NCBI GenBank assembly: GCA_024364735.1
Contig: JAGFNQ010002306.1
Span: 119,515 to 183,514 of the forward strand
Direction of reading: 5' to 3'
DNA length: 64,000 nt
DNA from: Boesenbergia rotunda
Taxonomy: Eukaryota > Streptophyta > Magnoliopsida > Zingiberales > Zingiberaceae
Of this stretch, positions 11,891-23,747 are shown piece by piece (positions within the stretch are counted from its first letter, which is position 1; each line of letters opens with the position of its first letter). Below the pieces are notes generated by a model. It had not been told where the DNA came from, did no database searches, and was given only the letters and a program-made list of their open reading frames with translations. The translations under genes were made by a program, and so were the position numbers.

Positions 11891-11969
11891 TTGGTGATTT
11901 TTGGGCGATTTGGCGGAAACGCGCACGCGCGCGGTTTTCTAACTTGCGGCGCTAGCCACTGGCAACGAG

Positions 11970-13724
11970 ATGCCGCCGGGGCCGGATCCGGTGCATTTCC
12001 CTCCTCTACCTGTCTCCAATCCTAAACTGGTGGCCGATCCTTCTACAACTGCTCAAGAGCTGATCCCAGATTGCACGATGTCATATGCAGCGGTTCTGCG
12101 ACCAATTTCACCTCGTGCGGCGAAGAAGGGTTTTGAAGGGATTGGAGTTGCATTCAAGGAAGCGACGTTGTACAACAATAAGACGGGCATATTCTATACT
12201 GAAGAAGAGGTAATTTCCATGGTAGATCCATATAAATTTTCTTTGATTGGAAAATTCTCAGGCAAGAGACCTAGTTTTTCAGTTATTCAACAAGCTTTTA
12301 AGAATTTGGGCTTATCTGGTTTTTATAACATTCGCTTTCTTCGATTGGGTCATATTTTCATGCATCTAACATCAAACGATGATATGGCGTGAGTTTGGTC
12401 CTGAGGTATTTGGTATATCGGAAGTGTACCTTTGCGCATGTTCAAGTGGTCTCCGCATTTCTCTTATGAGGCTGAATCTTCAATTGTTCTTATGTGGGTG
12501 CAATTCCCTGATTTTCCAATTCATATGTTCAATAAGAGCAGTTTGTTTTCTGCGGCTAGAATTGTTGGGAAACCTATTAAGATTGATGAGGCCACAGCGG
12601 ATGGATCAAGATTGTATATGGCAAGAGTGTGTGTGGAGATCGATTTGATGAAACCAAAGGTAGAAGAGTTTTGGATTGGGATTGGAGAGGAGAAACGGTT
12701 GCAAAAAGTTGTTTTTGAGAAGCATCCAAAGTATTGCGAGAATTGTATGCACTTGGGGCACTCTGCGGATGAATGTTATTTCAATGGAAGTAGACAGAAA
12801 CCTGATTGGAACAGGAAGAAATTAGATCCTATTGCTCCTGGGGAGGATTTGCGAGAAAAGTTGAATCAAAGGAAGACAGCTGGAATAGTTTGGCTGGATG
12901 GGGAGTCATCCAGAGGAACCAGGGATGAAGGCTTGCGTAGAGATGAGAAGCAAATTTGGAGTCAGAAGCAGGGAGCTGTAGAAAATCAGACTGTTGAGAA
13001 TAGAGAGAAGGAAATGGTTGGTAACAAGTTTGATATTTTGCTTAATTTGGAAGAGGAGGGCCAAGGGGATTTGGATGGCCTGGAGGAGTTGGAGATAGAG
13101 GAGAGGACTGCTGATGTAGAGGATGGGCAGGAAATCAGAAAAGAAATCAGAAAGGAGGATGCTAAGGAGGTCAGAAATGAGCAGAATTTTACTAGATCAT
13201 TGGAGACAAATATATGGGAGCGATGGGAACAGGAAAGTGGAGCCTTAATTGACCATATTGTTGATAATTGGAGGCCAAATGATGGAAATGATCATCATGA
13301 GGTGCAGACTGTTGGGAAAGATAAAGATAAGGGGCAACTAGGAGAAAAATCAAGTGGAAATCAAAATGTGCAGAAGCTGAAGCAAGATGTGCAAATACAA
13401 AAGAGGGGAAAGAATGTGCAATTAACTTTGAAGAAAATGTCAGTGGCACCAAAATCAGTACATATTGCACCACCAGAGGGAACTTTGTCTTCAGATAAAC
13501 AGGTTGTACCTGTGGAAGAGGTTGACACCCAGAATAATACACTAATACCTGTCAATAAGGATAAATTGGATGGAAGTTCAGGAGTGGCACTAGTAACAAG
13601 CAAACAACAAAAGTGGGGCAGCTCATCATTGTCAGATAGGCAAAAGGAATCTGAGGGAGTTGGCATGTCTAAATCTTTTGTGGAAGAAGGTGGAACAGAT
13701 AAGGATGAAGTGGGGCAATTATGA
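11970..13724 (+). pseudogene. LINE ORF1 (DUF4283-like, CCHC knuckle)
   Basis: The frame from MPPGPDP runs with one continuous phase to 13724 and is interrupted by only two UGA codons, near 12390 and 12402. Both are explainable as CGA to TGA. The N-terminal part contains the MSYAAVL and GKRPSFSVIQ motifs typical of plant L1 DUF4283 proteins. A CCHC knuckle (CENCMHLGHSADEC) lies near 12738-12780. The C-terminal 300 residues are acidic, Lys/Glu-rich and low in complexity. The family role is RNA binding and particle formation with ORF2. The knuckle is complete. Confidence 0.88.
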
Positions 13725-13876
13725 AGGACTTCTTCTTTATCATTGAGTCCAAGTGAGGTTTTAGTTAATATTGGTCCTTCAGGGAAGGAAAATGCTAAAG
13801 ATGTTCCTTCTGGTGTTTCTCATCGTGTCACTAGAAGTAAGTCTCAAATACAAAGAGTGTCCTACTCCTTGATGTT

Positions 13877-16800
13877 TTGATGGCTGGTTTGATATGGAAT
13901 ATAAGGGGGATAGGAAATGGTGCTTCTCTTAGAAGAGTAATGTATTTGAGGAAGTGTTATCATATCAATTTTATGGGAATTCTGGAGCCATTGATTGCAT
14001 TAGATACTTCTTTTATCACCAGGAGATTGGGATTTGATTCGGTTATTTCAAATTGTTCTGGGAAGATCTGGTTTGTATTTGATACGAATATTGAATGCAA
14101 AGTGTTAATGGATCATGAGCAGTTTTTACATTTAAAGCTAAGCTCACATATTTTTCCAATTAGCATGGTGGTGACAGTAGTATATGCTAAATGCAGTAGA
14201 GTGGAAAGGAGCTGTCTTTGGGAGAAATTATTGAATATTAAGCCAAATGATGAAGAATTCTGGTTAGTTGGTGGAGACTTCAATGTGGTGACTGGTCCTA
14301 CAGAACATTCAGCAGGTGTGATTTCTAATTTAGGAGCTGTGAATGATTTTAATGAATTTTTAATGATAGCAGGGCTATTGGATGCTGGATATGTTGGTGA
14401 TAATTTCACGTGGACCAACAATAAGGTGTGGAAGCGCCTTGATCATGTTCTCTGTTCTCCATCTTGGAGCAATTGTGAATTTTCTGTTCGGGGAGAACAT
14501 TTGAGTAGAGCTGCTTCAAATCATGCCATCTTTTTATCTCCTTCCCTAGTTTCCAAAAACCGGTGCCTTCCTTTAGATTTCAAAATATGTAGATTAAGCA
14601 TCATAATTTTATGCTTACTGTGAGACTAAATTGGATGCTCCCAGGTGCTGGTTTTGGGCTACAAAAATTACAGGTTAAATTGAGAAGGCTTAAAGAGCAT
14701 TTGAAGTGGTGGAACTCTGATGTGTTTGGGAACGTGCATGATAATATCAAAAAGCAGAGGAGAGGTTTGCGGTTGCAGAGAGAATGTTTGATTCAGATCC
14801 TACAGAAGCAAATAAATTGAATCGAGCAAAGGAGCAAGCCCTTCTTTTTCAGGCTCTCAACATGGAAGAAATTTTCTGGAAACAGAAAGCTGCAGTAAAG
14901 TGGATTGGAGAAGGCGAGAGGAATACCAAATTCTTTCATGGTTCGGTATAAAAAAGAAGAATGGAAAATAGAATTTTTAGAATATGGGATGAAGGATTAT
15001 GTTTGGATAAGCCAGAGTTGATTTATGCATCAGGAGCTGATTACTTTGAAAAGTTGTTGACAGGGGAGGAGTATAATTGTGAGTCTATTAGGGTGGATCA
15101 TATTCCTTATTGGTGGAACCTAGTGATAACTCTGCTTTATCTGCTAGGCCTACTATGGAGGAAGTAAAGACAATCATTTGGGGGATGAGGAAGGATAGTG
15201 TGGCGGGTTTGGATGGTTTCACAGTGGAATTTTATATGGCTTGCTGGGATATCATTAAGGATGATGTTTTTGAGGCTATTTTGAATTTTTTCCAAGGGAG
15301 CCCGTTACCGAAAGGGATGGCTGCCACCACCATTGTGTTAATACCGAAGGTAGAGAATGCACATCAATGGAAGGATTATAGGCCGATCAGTTTATGCAAT
15401 GTATCCAATAAGATTATCTCTAAATTGCTTGCGATGAGGTTGCGGCCAATAATGGAAAGAATTGTGTCACCTTCACAAAGTGGGTTTGTTGTAGGAAGGT
15501 TAATATCTGATAATGTTCTGTTGGCCAAGGAATTGAATCATAAATTAAATTATCATGTGCGAGGTGGAAATTTAATTTTGAAGCTTGATATGGCCAAGGC
15601 ATATGATCGGGTGCAGTGGGAGTTTTTGTTTAAATTTATGATGGCTTTTGGTTTTCTGAGGCAGTTGTAGGAATCATCAAGAGATGTGTGACAAATTGTA
15701 GGTTTTCGGTTAGAATTAATGGACATATGGCGGGATTTTTTTTTTGTCAAGAAGAGGTTTGAGACAAGGGGATCATTATCTCCTTTGTTATTTGTTATTG
15801 CTGCGGAATTTCTGTCAAGGGGATTGGATAACTTGTTCAATAAGTACCCACAACTCTTTTTTAATTCTGGTTGTGACTTCAGGATATCTCACCTAGCATA
15901 TGCGGATGATATAATGATCTTTGTGAATGGCTCTGTTAATTGTGTGAAAAGAGTTAAAAAATTTTTGGAGGCATATGAGCTAGCTTCTGGGCAACATGTT
16001 AATACTATGAAGAGTTTGTTTTTTCCAGCTAAAGGTATTTCTAGTGATAGGAGAAACAGAATTTCGGCTATTACTGGTTTTGTTGAAGGACAGTTTCCTA
16101 TTATATATTTAGGAGTTCCTATCTTCACTGGGAATAGAAAGGCAGTGTATTTTCAGCCTCTTATGGAAAAAGTTAGGAAGAAACTTCTTGGATGGAATAT
16201 TTCGAGGCTATCGCATGGGGGTCGACTGCTCCTTATTCAAAGTGTTTTATCATCTTCGCCTTTTTATCTTCTACAGGTACTACTACCTCCTTTGTATGTT
16301 CTTCATAATTTGGAAATGGTGTTTGCAAGTTTTTTTTGGGGATCAACAAGTGCTAATAAGAAGACGCATTGGGTTTCTTGGGTTGAAGTATGCAAGCCAA
16401 AATCAGAAGGTGGGTTGGGTGTAAGGAAATTTGAGGATGTGGCCACTACTATTGCTATGAAATTATGGTTTCGGTTTTGAGAACAAAGGACTCCATGGGA
16501 AATTTTTCTGAATAAGATGTACTGTGGTGTGGCAGCTCCAAATATTGTTTCTTTAAAGAGGAATGCATCCCCCTGTTGGCGAAGGCTTCACAAGATTAGA
16601 AATTGTGCAGAAAAAAATATTGGTTGGATTCTTAGAAATGGTAAGATTAGATTTTGGTATGACACTTGGCTGACTGGAGGACCATTATTTCAGTAGTGTG
16701 AGGTAGTTGGAAATCCGGACTGCAAGGTGGCTGAGTTTAGAAGGAACAGGGGTTGGAATGAAGGAAAATTGAATAACTGTTTACCAGAGGATATTGCAAA

Positions 16801-17950
16801 AGATGCAGCGGCAATGTATTTTCTGCCCATGAAGGAAGGGGAATTTGAACATGCTGCAATAGAAGAGGTAGTAATTTCAAATACTCAGGATATAATTGTT
16901 TGGAAACCGTCTTTAAATGGTAGGTTTACATTGAAATCTGCTTGGAATTGTATTCGGCAGGTGGAGATGGTTGATGGAATTTTTTCTGTGGTGTGGAGAA
17001 AGTTGCTAATGCCTAATATCTCGGTTTTTATATGGAGATTTTTGAAGAGGCGGTTACCTGTAGATGTTGTTTTACAAAGGAGAGGGGTTTCCTTAGCTTC
17101 TAAATGCTGCTGTTGTGAATGGGAGGAGTCCTGGATCATTTGTTTTTTAATGGAGCTGTTGCTATGGAGGTTGGACATGTTTGCACAGTTATTTGGTGTG
17201 GATAGATTCTTGATTTTTGACAATTGGAAGGTGGGTCTATCATGGGCACAGGATGGACATGTTAGGGAGATTTTATCATTGTTGGTTGTCTGGTTCATAT
17301 GGGTTGCTAGGAATGATGCAAAGCACCGTGGTTTAAAGCCAAAGGCGCAGAAAATTATTTGGAGCATTATACAATATATATCTGTTGGCATGGTTACAGG
17401 AAGGATTAAGCATACGCATTGGAAGGGGTTCAGTCATGCAGCTCATAGATTGGGACTTGCTGTCCATTGTAAAATTGTTAATACTATTACAGTGGTACAT
17501 TGGAAGAAACCTATGTTTGGAGTTTTCAAATTGAACACGGATGGATGCTCGAAAGGTAATCCTGGGCTTTCATCGTATGGTATTATTGTGAGGGATTATG
17601 AAGGACAGGTTGTGATGGCTAAACATGGGATTATTGGAATGGGGACAAATGTTATGGCTGAATTGGTGGCTATTTTGAATGGTCTGATATTATGTGTTAC
17701 CAACAGCTTTATTCCTATTTGGTTGGAATCTGATTCGGAAGTAGCTCTAAAAATTATTCGTTCTGATTTTATATCATGGGAATTCTGTAACTTGATTCTT
17801 CAGATTAAGACCATAATACAAAAATATCATGTGAGATGTATGCATGTCTATAAATAAGCTAATGCGGCAGTAGATTACCTTGCAAATCGAGCATATGATT
17901 TCACTGGGGAGAGAGTCTTAAATAAAAATACTCTTGATAAATGTTTGTAT
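13877..17950 (+). pseudogene. LINE ORF2: endonuclease, RT, RNase H
   Basis: Domains in order: an AP-like endonuclease (WNIRG, ILEPL, GGDFNVV, RLDHVL; the catalytic SDH near the end reads SNH), a linker, RT with the catalytic YADD intact at 15899-15910, a zinc-binding zf-RVT region, and a C-terminal RNase H (NTDGCSKGNPG, AELVA, ESDSE, then DYLANRA). Most segments share one frame. Breaks include a frameshift near 14600, damage between 14820 and 15110, a paired frameshift from about 15668 to a T-run at 15737, stops near 16480 and 16695, and a stop at 17855 inside RNase H. The family copies itself by target-primed reverse transcription in the nucleus; this copy cannot. Confidence 0.9.
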
Positions 17951-19545
17951 GGTGTGTGCAAAGTGGACAGGGTTGGACTGCCATATATAAGATTTAGCAG
18001 TAACCTAGTATAGAGTAAATCAAGGTTGTTAAGGGGGGGAAGGAGGATTGGATGGTGTTCTGGTTGTATGATCTAATCTGTGCTGGTAGGGGTTTTCATC
18101 AGTATGCTTTCTGTAATTCTAGCTTTGGACTACAGGTAGAAGAAGTGGGGAGTAGCAGGCAGGAGTCAGAAAAATTGTAAGTTTTCTTTTCTGTCTACTA
18201 AGTCTAAGTTTTGCTTTTATAGCTGTTTTTCAGGTTGTGGCTGTATTTTCTGGAGGGAGTGGTGGAGTGGCTGTTTTAGGCTTTGTGCCTTGTTATTGAT
18301 TGATGAGGGCCGGATATGATGTGTGCCAACGGGACAAAAAGGGTTTGTCAAATGCAGTGGGATGTGAGAAGGCAGTAACTAAAACCTTGGCCTTTTCTTA
18401 TTTTTTGTTGAGGCTGTACCAGATGCTTCCAAGTCATATATGTGCTGAGACTCAATTACAGATTTTGAGGCTCAGATGGGTGTTTTTCAGGGGGTCTGAG
18501 TTTCTGATGTATTGCTGATAATGGTTTTCTTTTCATGGATCTGGTATTCTCTTTCTATATGTATAGAAGAAGGTGGAGTTGGACTGTCCTAATATAGATT
18601 TGGCTAAGTTATTTTAAATGTTTTCTAATGGGTCAGAACTCTAGACTGGATTGGTTTAGGGTCTACGGGTTTTGTGATTCTAGAATGCTGATTTTGGATT
18701 ACCGTCAGAATGGTTTTCACTATACCAAAATGTGTCAAGTGTAGAGTTCTTGTTTATTTTCCTGTAGATCAGATCTGCAAAACTGGATGTGAAGTCAATT
18801 GCTGATGATGGAGTAATTAATGGCAAACTGCTGGGGCAAAAATCAAATACTGGAAATATTGGAGCTTGCTGGTGGAATTGCTGCAGATGTTGTCAATGCG
18901 CCTGATGTAGTGCTTTGTCGTGGAAGAGGTTTGGTATCAGAGGCTTCACAAAATTTTGACTGTGCTGTGATTAATAAGGGAGGGTATCTATGATACTGTT
19001 CTGTATCGAGGAAGAGCCAAAAGTAGTACCAAGTTCAGATTTTGATACTGGTAATGGAGTAATATATGGCAAACTGCTGGGGCAAAATTAGATCTGGGAT
19101 TTGGAGATTGCTGGTGTAACTGCTGGAGATGGGTTTTAAGCACCTGAATTTAGTGCTTTGTTGTGGAAGAGTTTTGGTATCAGAGATTTCAAAAATTTTG
19201 ACTGTGATGTGATTAAATAAGAGAAGATAAGGTGATCTTTCGCATCCTTGGGCATGGAGATTGGGTCAAAACTTAAGATGGAATTTTGGTGGAAAGTGTG
19301 GACGCGTATTTCTAGGGGGATTAGAAGAAAGGGAACAAGATGCTTGATTGCTTAGGATGTGTGACTAGAAATAAAGGTTGGCAATTGTATAGATTCATAT
19401 AGAATCACAGTCGTTTTATTACCGGTATTACTTGTAAATCACTTGGAGCGGTTGTAACTTCCTATTAGAAGGTCAGGTTTGGTCCCCCTTCTAATAAGGA
19501 TTTTCTTTTTAGGAATAAGATTTCCAGTTGCTTTAAAAAAAAAAA
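17951..19545 (+). mobile_element. LINE 3' UTR and poly-A tail
   Basis: This 1.6-kb region has no supported coding sequence. It contains a direct duplication (18790-19215) and ends in a short poly-A. Confidence 0.7.
18790..19215 (+). repeat. Tandem duplication in the LINE 3' UTR
   Basis: Two diverged copies, about 18790-18985 and 19035-19215, share the phrases GGCAAACTGCTGGGGCAAAA and GTGCTTTGT.GTGGAAGAG, with a period of about 240 bp. Confidence 0.8.
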
Positions 19546-20030
19546 GCAATGAGAGAGCAGCACATCAACGGCGCTGATTGGTCATCCCGAGGAGCCGCTA
19601 GCCCTTACTGTCGTCGCTTTGTATGGCCCGCAAAATGTATCGGTGAGAGATCGCTGCACAATGGGGGAGGAGGCACGTGGCGAGGCCACATTCGCCAGGT
19701 GACCGTGCCACCATTACAAGACCCCACACACCTATAAAGGGCCTTGGACAGCCGTCAGAGTGTCGCCTCAAAATTTGCGAGAATGCAGGACGTATTCAAA
19801 AAACCACCCAGAGTCCAGGGTTACATAGGCTACTTCCTCGAACCCGAAATGCTGCCAGTGAAGTAGTAAAAGATGGAGAGGTCACCTGGACACAGCTTCT
19901 TCATCACATTACCAGTCTAATCAGTCAGACACACTTCCTTCGATCAGACTTGAAGGAAGGGACTTGTGATGGGGTTGAATGCCCTGAGGCAGGCACGGGG
20001 GCTGATGAAGCTGTGTGCCCCGTGGCAGGC
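19546..20030. other. Unclassified segment, possibly LTR-element debris
   Basis: GC-richer DNA lies between the LINE tail and the broken gypsy pol. It has a TATAAAG-like motif near 19733. Near 19950 a CAGACTTGAAGGAAGGGACT purine-rich phrase is followed by TGTGATGGGG, which could be a polypurine tract and LTR start. Bases 19978-20035 contain a fold-back of CTGAGGCAGGCACGGGG against its near-complement. No protein domain was recognised. Confidence 0.35.
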
Positions 20031-22330
20031 ATCAGAACGGCGCCCAATCCCTGATAGGACGCATCCATATAAAGCACAAATCCATCCTCTCCTGATGGAA
20101 GAACGAGGACGGGTGCCGACACTAATCTCTGCTTCAGCTCCTGGAAACTAGCCTCACAAGCCTCTGACCATGTGAACTTCACACCTTTCCTGGTAAGGTG
20201 TGTTAGCGGCATAGCTATGCTCGAGAAGCCCTCAACAAATCATCGATAGTAGCCGGCTAATCCCAAGAAACTGCGAACCTCCTGAACTTACTTCGGCTGC
20301 TCCCAACTGGTGACAGCCTCGATCTTCTGGGGGTCTACTGAAATACCACAGCTGGAAACCATGTGCCCCAGAAAACCGACTGAGGATAGTCAGAATGCGC
20401 ATTTGTTGAACTTCGCAAATAAGTGCTCCCGTCGGAGGATCTCCAAAACTATGCGAAGATGCTGCGCACGCTCCTCCTCAGAACACGAATAGATCAAGAT
20501 GTCATCAATGAAGACAATCACAAACTGATCTATATACTCCAGGAATATGTGGTTCATCAAATCCATGAATACCGCTGGAGCGTTGGTAAGCCCAAATGGC
20601 ATTACCAGGAACCCATAGTGCCCATATCTAGTGCGGAAAGCTATCTTCTCAACATCTGAGTCTCTAACTCTCAGCTGATGATATCTGGATCGCAGATCAA
20701 TCTTAGAATACACTAAGGTGTCTCTGAGCTGATCAAACAAATCCTCTACCCGTGGCAATGGGTACTTGTTCTTGATGGTTACTGCATTCAACTGTCTGTA
20801 GTCAATGAATAACCTCAAGAAACCGCCCTTCTTCTTGACAAACAGAACCGGTGAACCCCAAGGAGATACGCTCGGTCTGATGAAACCTCGGTCTAGTAAC
20901 TCCTGGAGTTGGACCTGATAGATCGTTTGTGTCTGCTAAAGGGGGGGTGAATAGCGCTTTTCGGATCTTTCTTTGTACCTGCGTTGTTAGTTGCACAGCG
21001 GAAACAATAATAAACAAAACAAACAATGCTAACAAAAGAATTTACTTGGTATCCACCCCGGTCGGGTGACTAATCCAAGAATCCGTCGGTGGATCACTCC
21101 CCGGATAACCTCCGGCTAGCTCTCGTCGCTCCTTGTGGGTGGAGAAACCTCACCACAACACCTTGAGAAACTCTGAGCACAAAGACTACTGTTTAGCCCT
21201 TAACCAAGACCAAACTCGTCAAGAATCTCAGCCACCACGAAGTCCTCTTTAAATAGGACTCGGGCTGAAACCCTCGCCACCAGTCGACTGCCCCCGAGGC
21301 AGTAGACTGGTGCCAGCCAAATTCGACCGTTGCACCTCAACGTTCGAATTCTCAGCCAGCTCACCAGCCACCTACCAGTCGACTGCCCCCTGGGCAGTCG
21401 ACTAGTCCCTAGCTGAAACCCTTCCCGAGTACATTCACACAGCACTCGACCCTCACGACTCGACTGACTCCTCCTCCGTAGCCTCGACTGTTGCCTTCGC
21501 GCCCTCTTCATCTTTGGCTCCCGTCCCTCGGATGCACGCAAGCCTCCAGCTTGCCTCCATGCCATCCTTCACGCATGCCTCAAAGTCCGCGTCCATCAGC
21601 TCATCATCCCTGCTCTCCAAGGTCCCTCGGATGCGCACGCAAGCCTCCAGCTTGCCTCCATGCCATCCTTCACCGTACCGAGGTCGTCCAGTCAAGTCCA
21701 TATGTGTAACCTGTACAACCTGCACACTCAACATACACATATAAGAATACAAAGGTAAACCTAACCTAAACCCTTTGCCCAAACATCAAAACCTATGGTC
21801 ACTCCGGACCATCTTAGGGTCGATTGCTCCAACAGGACCTTCAGCTCATCCAACTCTTTCGGTGTCATGCGATAAGAAGCCTTAGATGCCAGCGCAGTCC
21901 CCGGAATCAGCTCTATAGTGAACTCTATCTGTCTCCTGGGAGGAAGACCCGGTAGCTCCTCTGGAAAGACATTTGGGAACTCCCGAACAACTGGAATATC
22001 CGGAAGAGAGGAACTACTGCTATCATCCACGCTAATCATCGATAACAGATAACCCTGACAGCCCAGTGATAACAATCTATGTGCCTGGAGCGCAGAAATA
22101 ACAGATATGTCGTCATCTCAAATGCCGGTGAAATCCCACGAGGGTTTGTTCCGGAGGCCGAAAAGTGACCACCCTTATCCGTCAATCCACGGTGGCATGG
22201 TATACTGTAAGCCAAACTCTGCTGAGAATGACTTCGAATTCCACTATCTCGAGTACCAACAAGTCATATGGAGATTCATAAATCTCAATCCACCTCTCAA
22301 CTCCCATGAGGTAGAGGTGATATCAACTCT
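20031..22330 (-). pseudogene. Tekay-like pol: protease end, RT, partial RNase H
   Basis: On the minus strand, a decayed protease end (readable in pieces at 22330-22130, including a VILSRVWLT stretch) leads to GCQGYLLSMI and the linker EFPNVFPEELPGLPP. After the nested LTR come RPRFHQTERISLG (shifted frame) and a good RT block, FIDYRQLNAVTIKNKYPLPR through FIDDILIYS with both catalytic Asp. Two in-frame stops occur near 20250 and 20290. RNase H begins (FTWSEACEASFQELK, VLYMDASYQGLGAVLM), then homology stops at about 20030. In the family this polyprotein copies genomic RNA in cytoplasmic particles. The gene is dead through stops, frameshifts, insertion and truncation. Confidence 0.88.
20916..21834 (-). 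mobile_element. Solo copia LTR, TSD GGACC
   Basis: A 919-bp solo LTR. On the minus strand it runs from TGTTGGAGCA (21834) to a C-run and a terminus reading TGATAG on the plus strand (20916). Perfect duplications GGACC flank it (20911-20915 and 21835-21839). Removing it and one GGACC rejoins the reading frame of the gypsy linker. A TATTTAAAG box lies on the minus strand near 21246-21254. Two long hairpins with GTCGACTG arms (21279-21311, 21374-21406) lie upstream of that box. Confidence 0.93.
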
Positions 22331-23727
22331 AACATCTCGAGAACTAGTGAATTCACGGTGGGGGTATAACCACCGAAAACCAGTGGACGTTCTTTGGCCT
22401 CCAAATTAATGTCTCATACCTCTCCGAAAGGTAAAGACATAGTTAACTCCACATTCTCTGTACCTTAGCAGGTCATACATCCCGATGTACCATCGAGATT
22501 ATTCAACCACATACATCCACTCTATGAAGCAAAATCCCTCATAAAATAGAGTAGCGACGAGCGAGTCGATCGACCATCGCCTCGAAACCCCAAACTCTTC
22601 AATTCCTCCACTCAAGGTTCAAAAACCTCTGAGGTTAACTCCATAGCAAGGAAATAGAGACACTCTACCTCTCAAGAGTATCTCAACATAATCATGAAAT
22701 TCTTTGTTTCATAAAGGTTGTCTTCGGCATTTTCCACCCAAAGGTAGTCTAGCCTCGTAAGTGATTCGCCTCAGCGCAAATCATAAGTACGAAGGTATCA
22801 CCTTGGTTATCCAAACCAAGTACATGCGGTAACCCGTAAGTGTCTAGCAACTTAGCTCCACACTTCTTCACCACGATGTAAGCCACCTATCAAACTGTAC
22901 CTTCTAGATCATCAACCAGGTACAGGTGATCCATGATCAAAGTCCCCATGGAATAAAATATGTCAACCCTCTACTAACGATGATCATATGCAGCACATGC
23001 TACTCTTCTACATCAATGTAAATCGTGTACCCTAAACGTGTCTTCTAGGTCCTCTGACCAGGCACGAACAACCCAAATGTCTGAAACCCTTTGAACCAGA
23101 GTAAGTCGATCATACACTGATCGAGCCTACTAAGGTATGCAACCCTAGTTCTCGCCCCTAATAATAGCTGGTACAAATAAATAAATGGTAAGATCCAAGC
23201 AAGACTAAAATTCTTAACCTCTAACAGATTGTCGACAGATTCGATCTTGGCTTTTCCAACTTAACAGTCGATGCTACTAGAGAATTAACATTTCCTGGTC
23301 CCAGATCTCATTCGCAAGGTGTCGACTAGTCACTCCCATGAACGATCACGAATAAGATAGATTGACAACATGTCAATCCAACTAAAACTAAGTCTACAAA
23401 TATCTATCCATCCAGTATGAATATAAGATCCCACCAAGCTGGGATAGTCTAACCAATCCTAAATCTAATACTGAGTACTAAGGTAGGATGGTTTTAGAAT
23501 GATATACCTCTTGCTGCCTGGAGATGTCCCGTCGCTGCCAAGTCCCGGAGTACAAATCACGTCGGGAAAAACGACTCCGAAAATTCGAAATGTACTCGGG
23601 TAGGCTTCATCAAACCCGAGCTCCGACACCTACCGAATAGGTATCAGATTTAACTCCGAAAAATCCGTAAAACAAGGAGGCAACGCAAACCTAAATCCAC
23701 AAGTCCCCAAGGTATCCGACAACCTGG
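22331..23727 (-). pseudogene. Decayed gag region of the Tekay-like element
   Basis: This lies between the primer site and the protease remnant, where the family places gag. I could not recover a convincing gag frame or zinc knuckle. The leader (23490-23727) aligns by eye with 37440-37770 of the gag-only element, including GGTGTCGGAGCTCGGG and GACTTGGCAGCGAC phrases. The remainder is frameshifted beyond recognition or replaced. Confidence 0.45.
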
Positions 23728-23739
23728 GCTCTGATACCA
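23728..23739 (-). other. Primer-binding site (initiator Met tRNA)
   Basis: On the minus strand TGGTATCAGAGC starts 9 bases after the LTR end at 23748. Confidence 0.8.
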
Positions 23740-23747
23740 AAATAAAT

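Larger units (their letters stand above)
11900..19545 (+). mobile_element. L1-type LINE, near full length, inactive
   Basis: The element has a GC-rich 5' end, ORF1 (nucleic-acid-binding), ORF2 (endonuclease, RT, RNase H), a long 3' UTR and an 11-base poly-A tail (19535-19545). Length of about 7.6 kb suits a plant L1. The exact 5' end is uncertain: sequence after the tail (GCAATGAGAG) has no match I can find before 11900, so no target duplication was identified. The absence of copia internal sequence on the right side suggests a later rearrangement, or that the junctions are not simple insertion sites. Confidence 0.9.

Noticed and set aside
12432..13724. 430-codon open frame as a host zinc-finger gene
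   Set aside because: It continues the frame of 11970-12392 across CGA-derived stops and has the DUF4283 plus CCHC make-up of LINE ORF1, directly followed by endonuclease-RT.
16727..17857. 376-codon frame as a host RNase H gene
   Set aside because: It is the C-terminal part of LINE ORF2 in the same frame as the RT upstream.
23728..23739. Partial tRNA-Met gene at GGTATCAGAGC sites
   Set aside because: Only the primer-site complement is present next to LTR ends; no tRNA fold can be built from the surrounding sequence.
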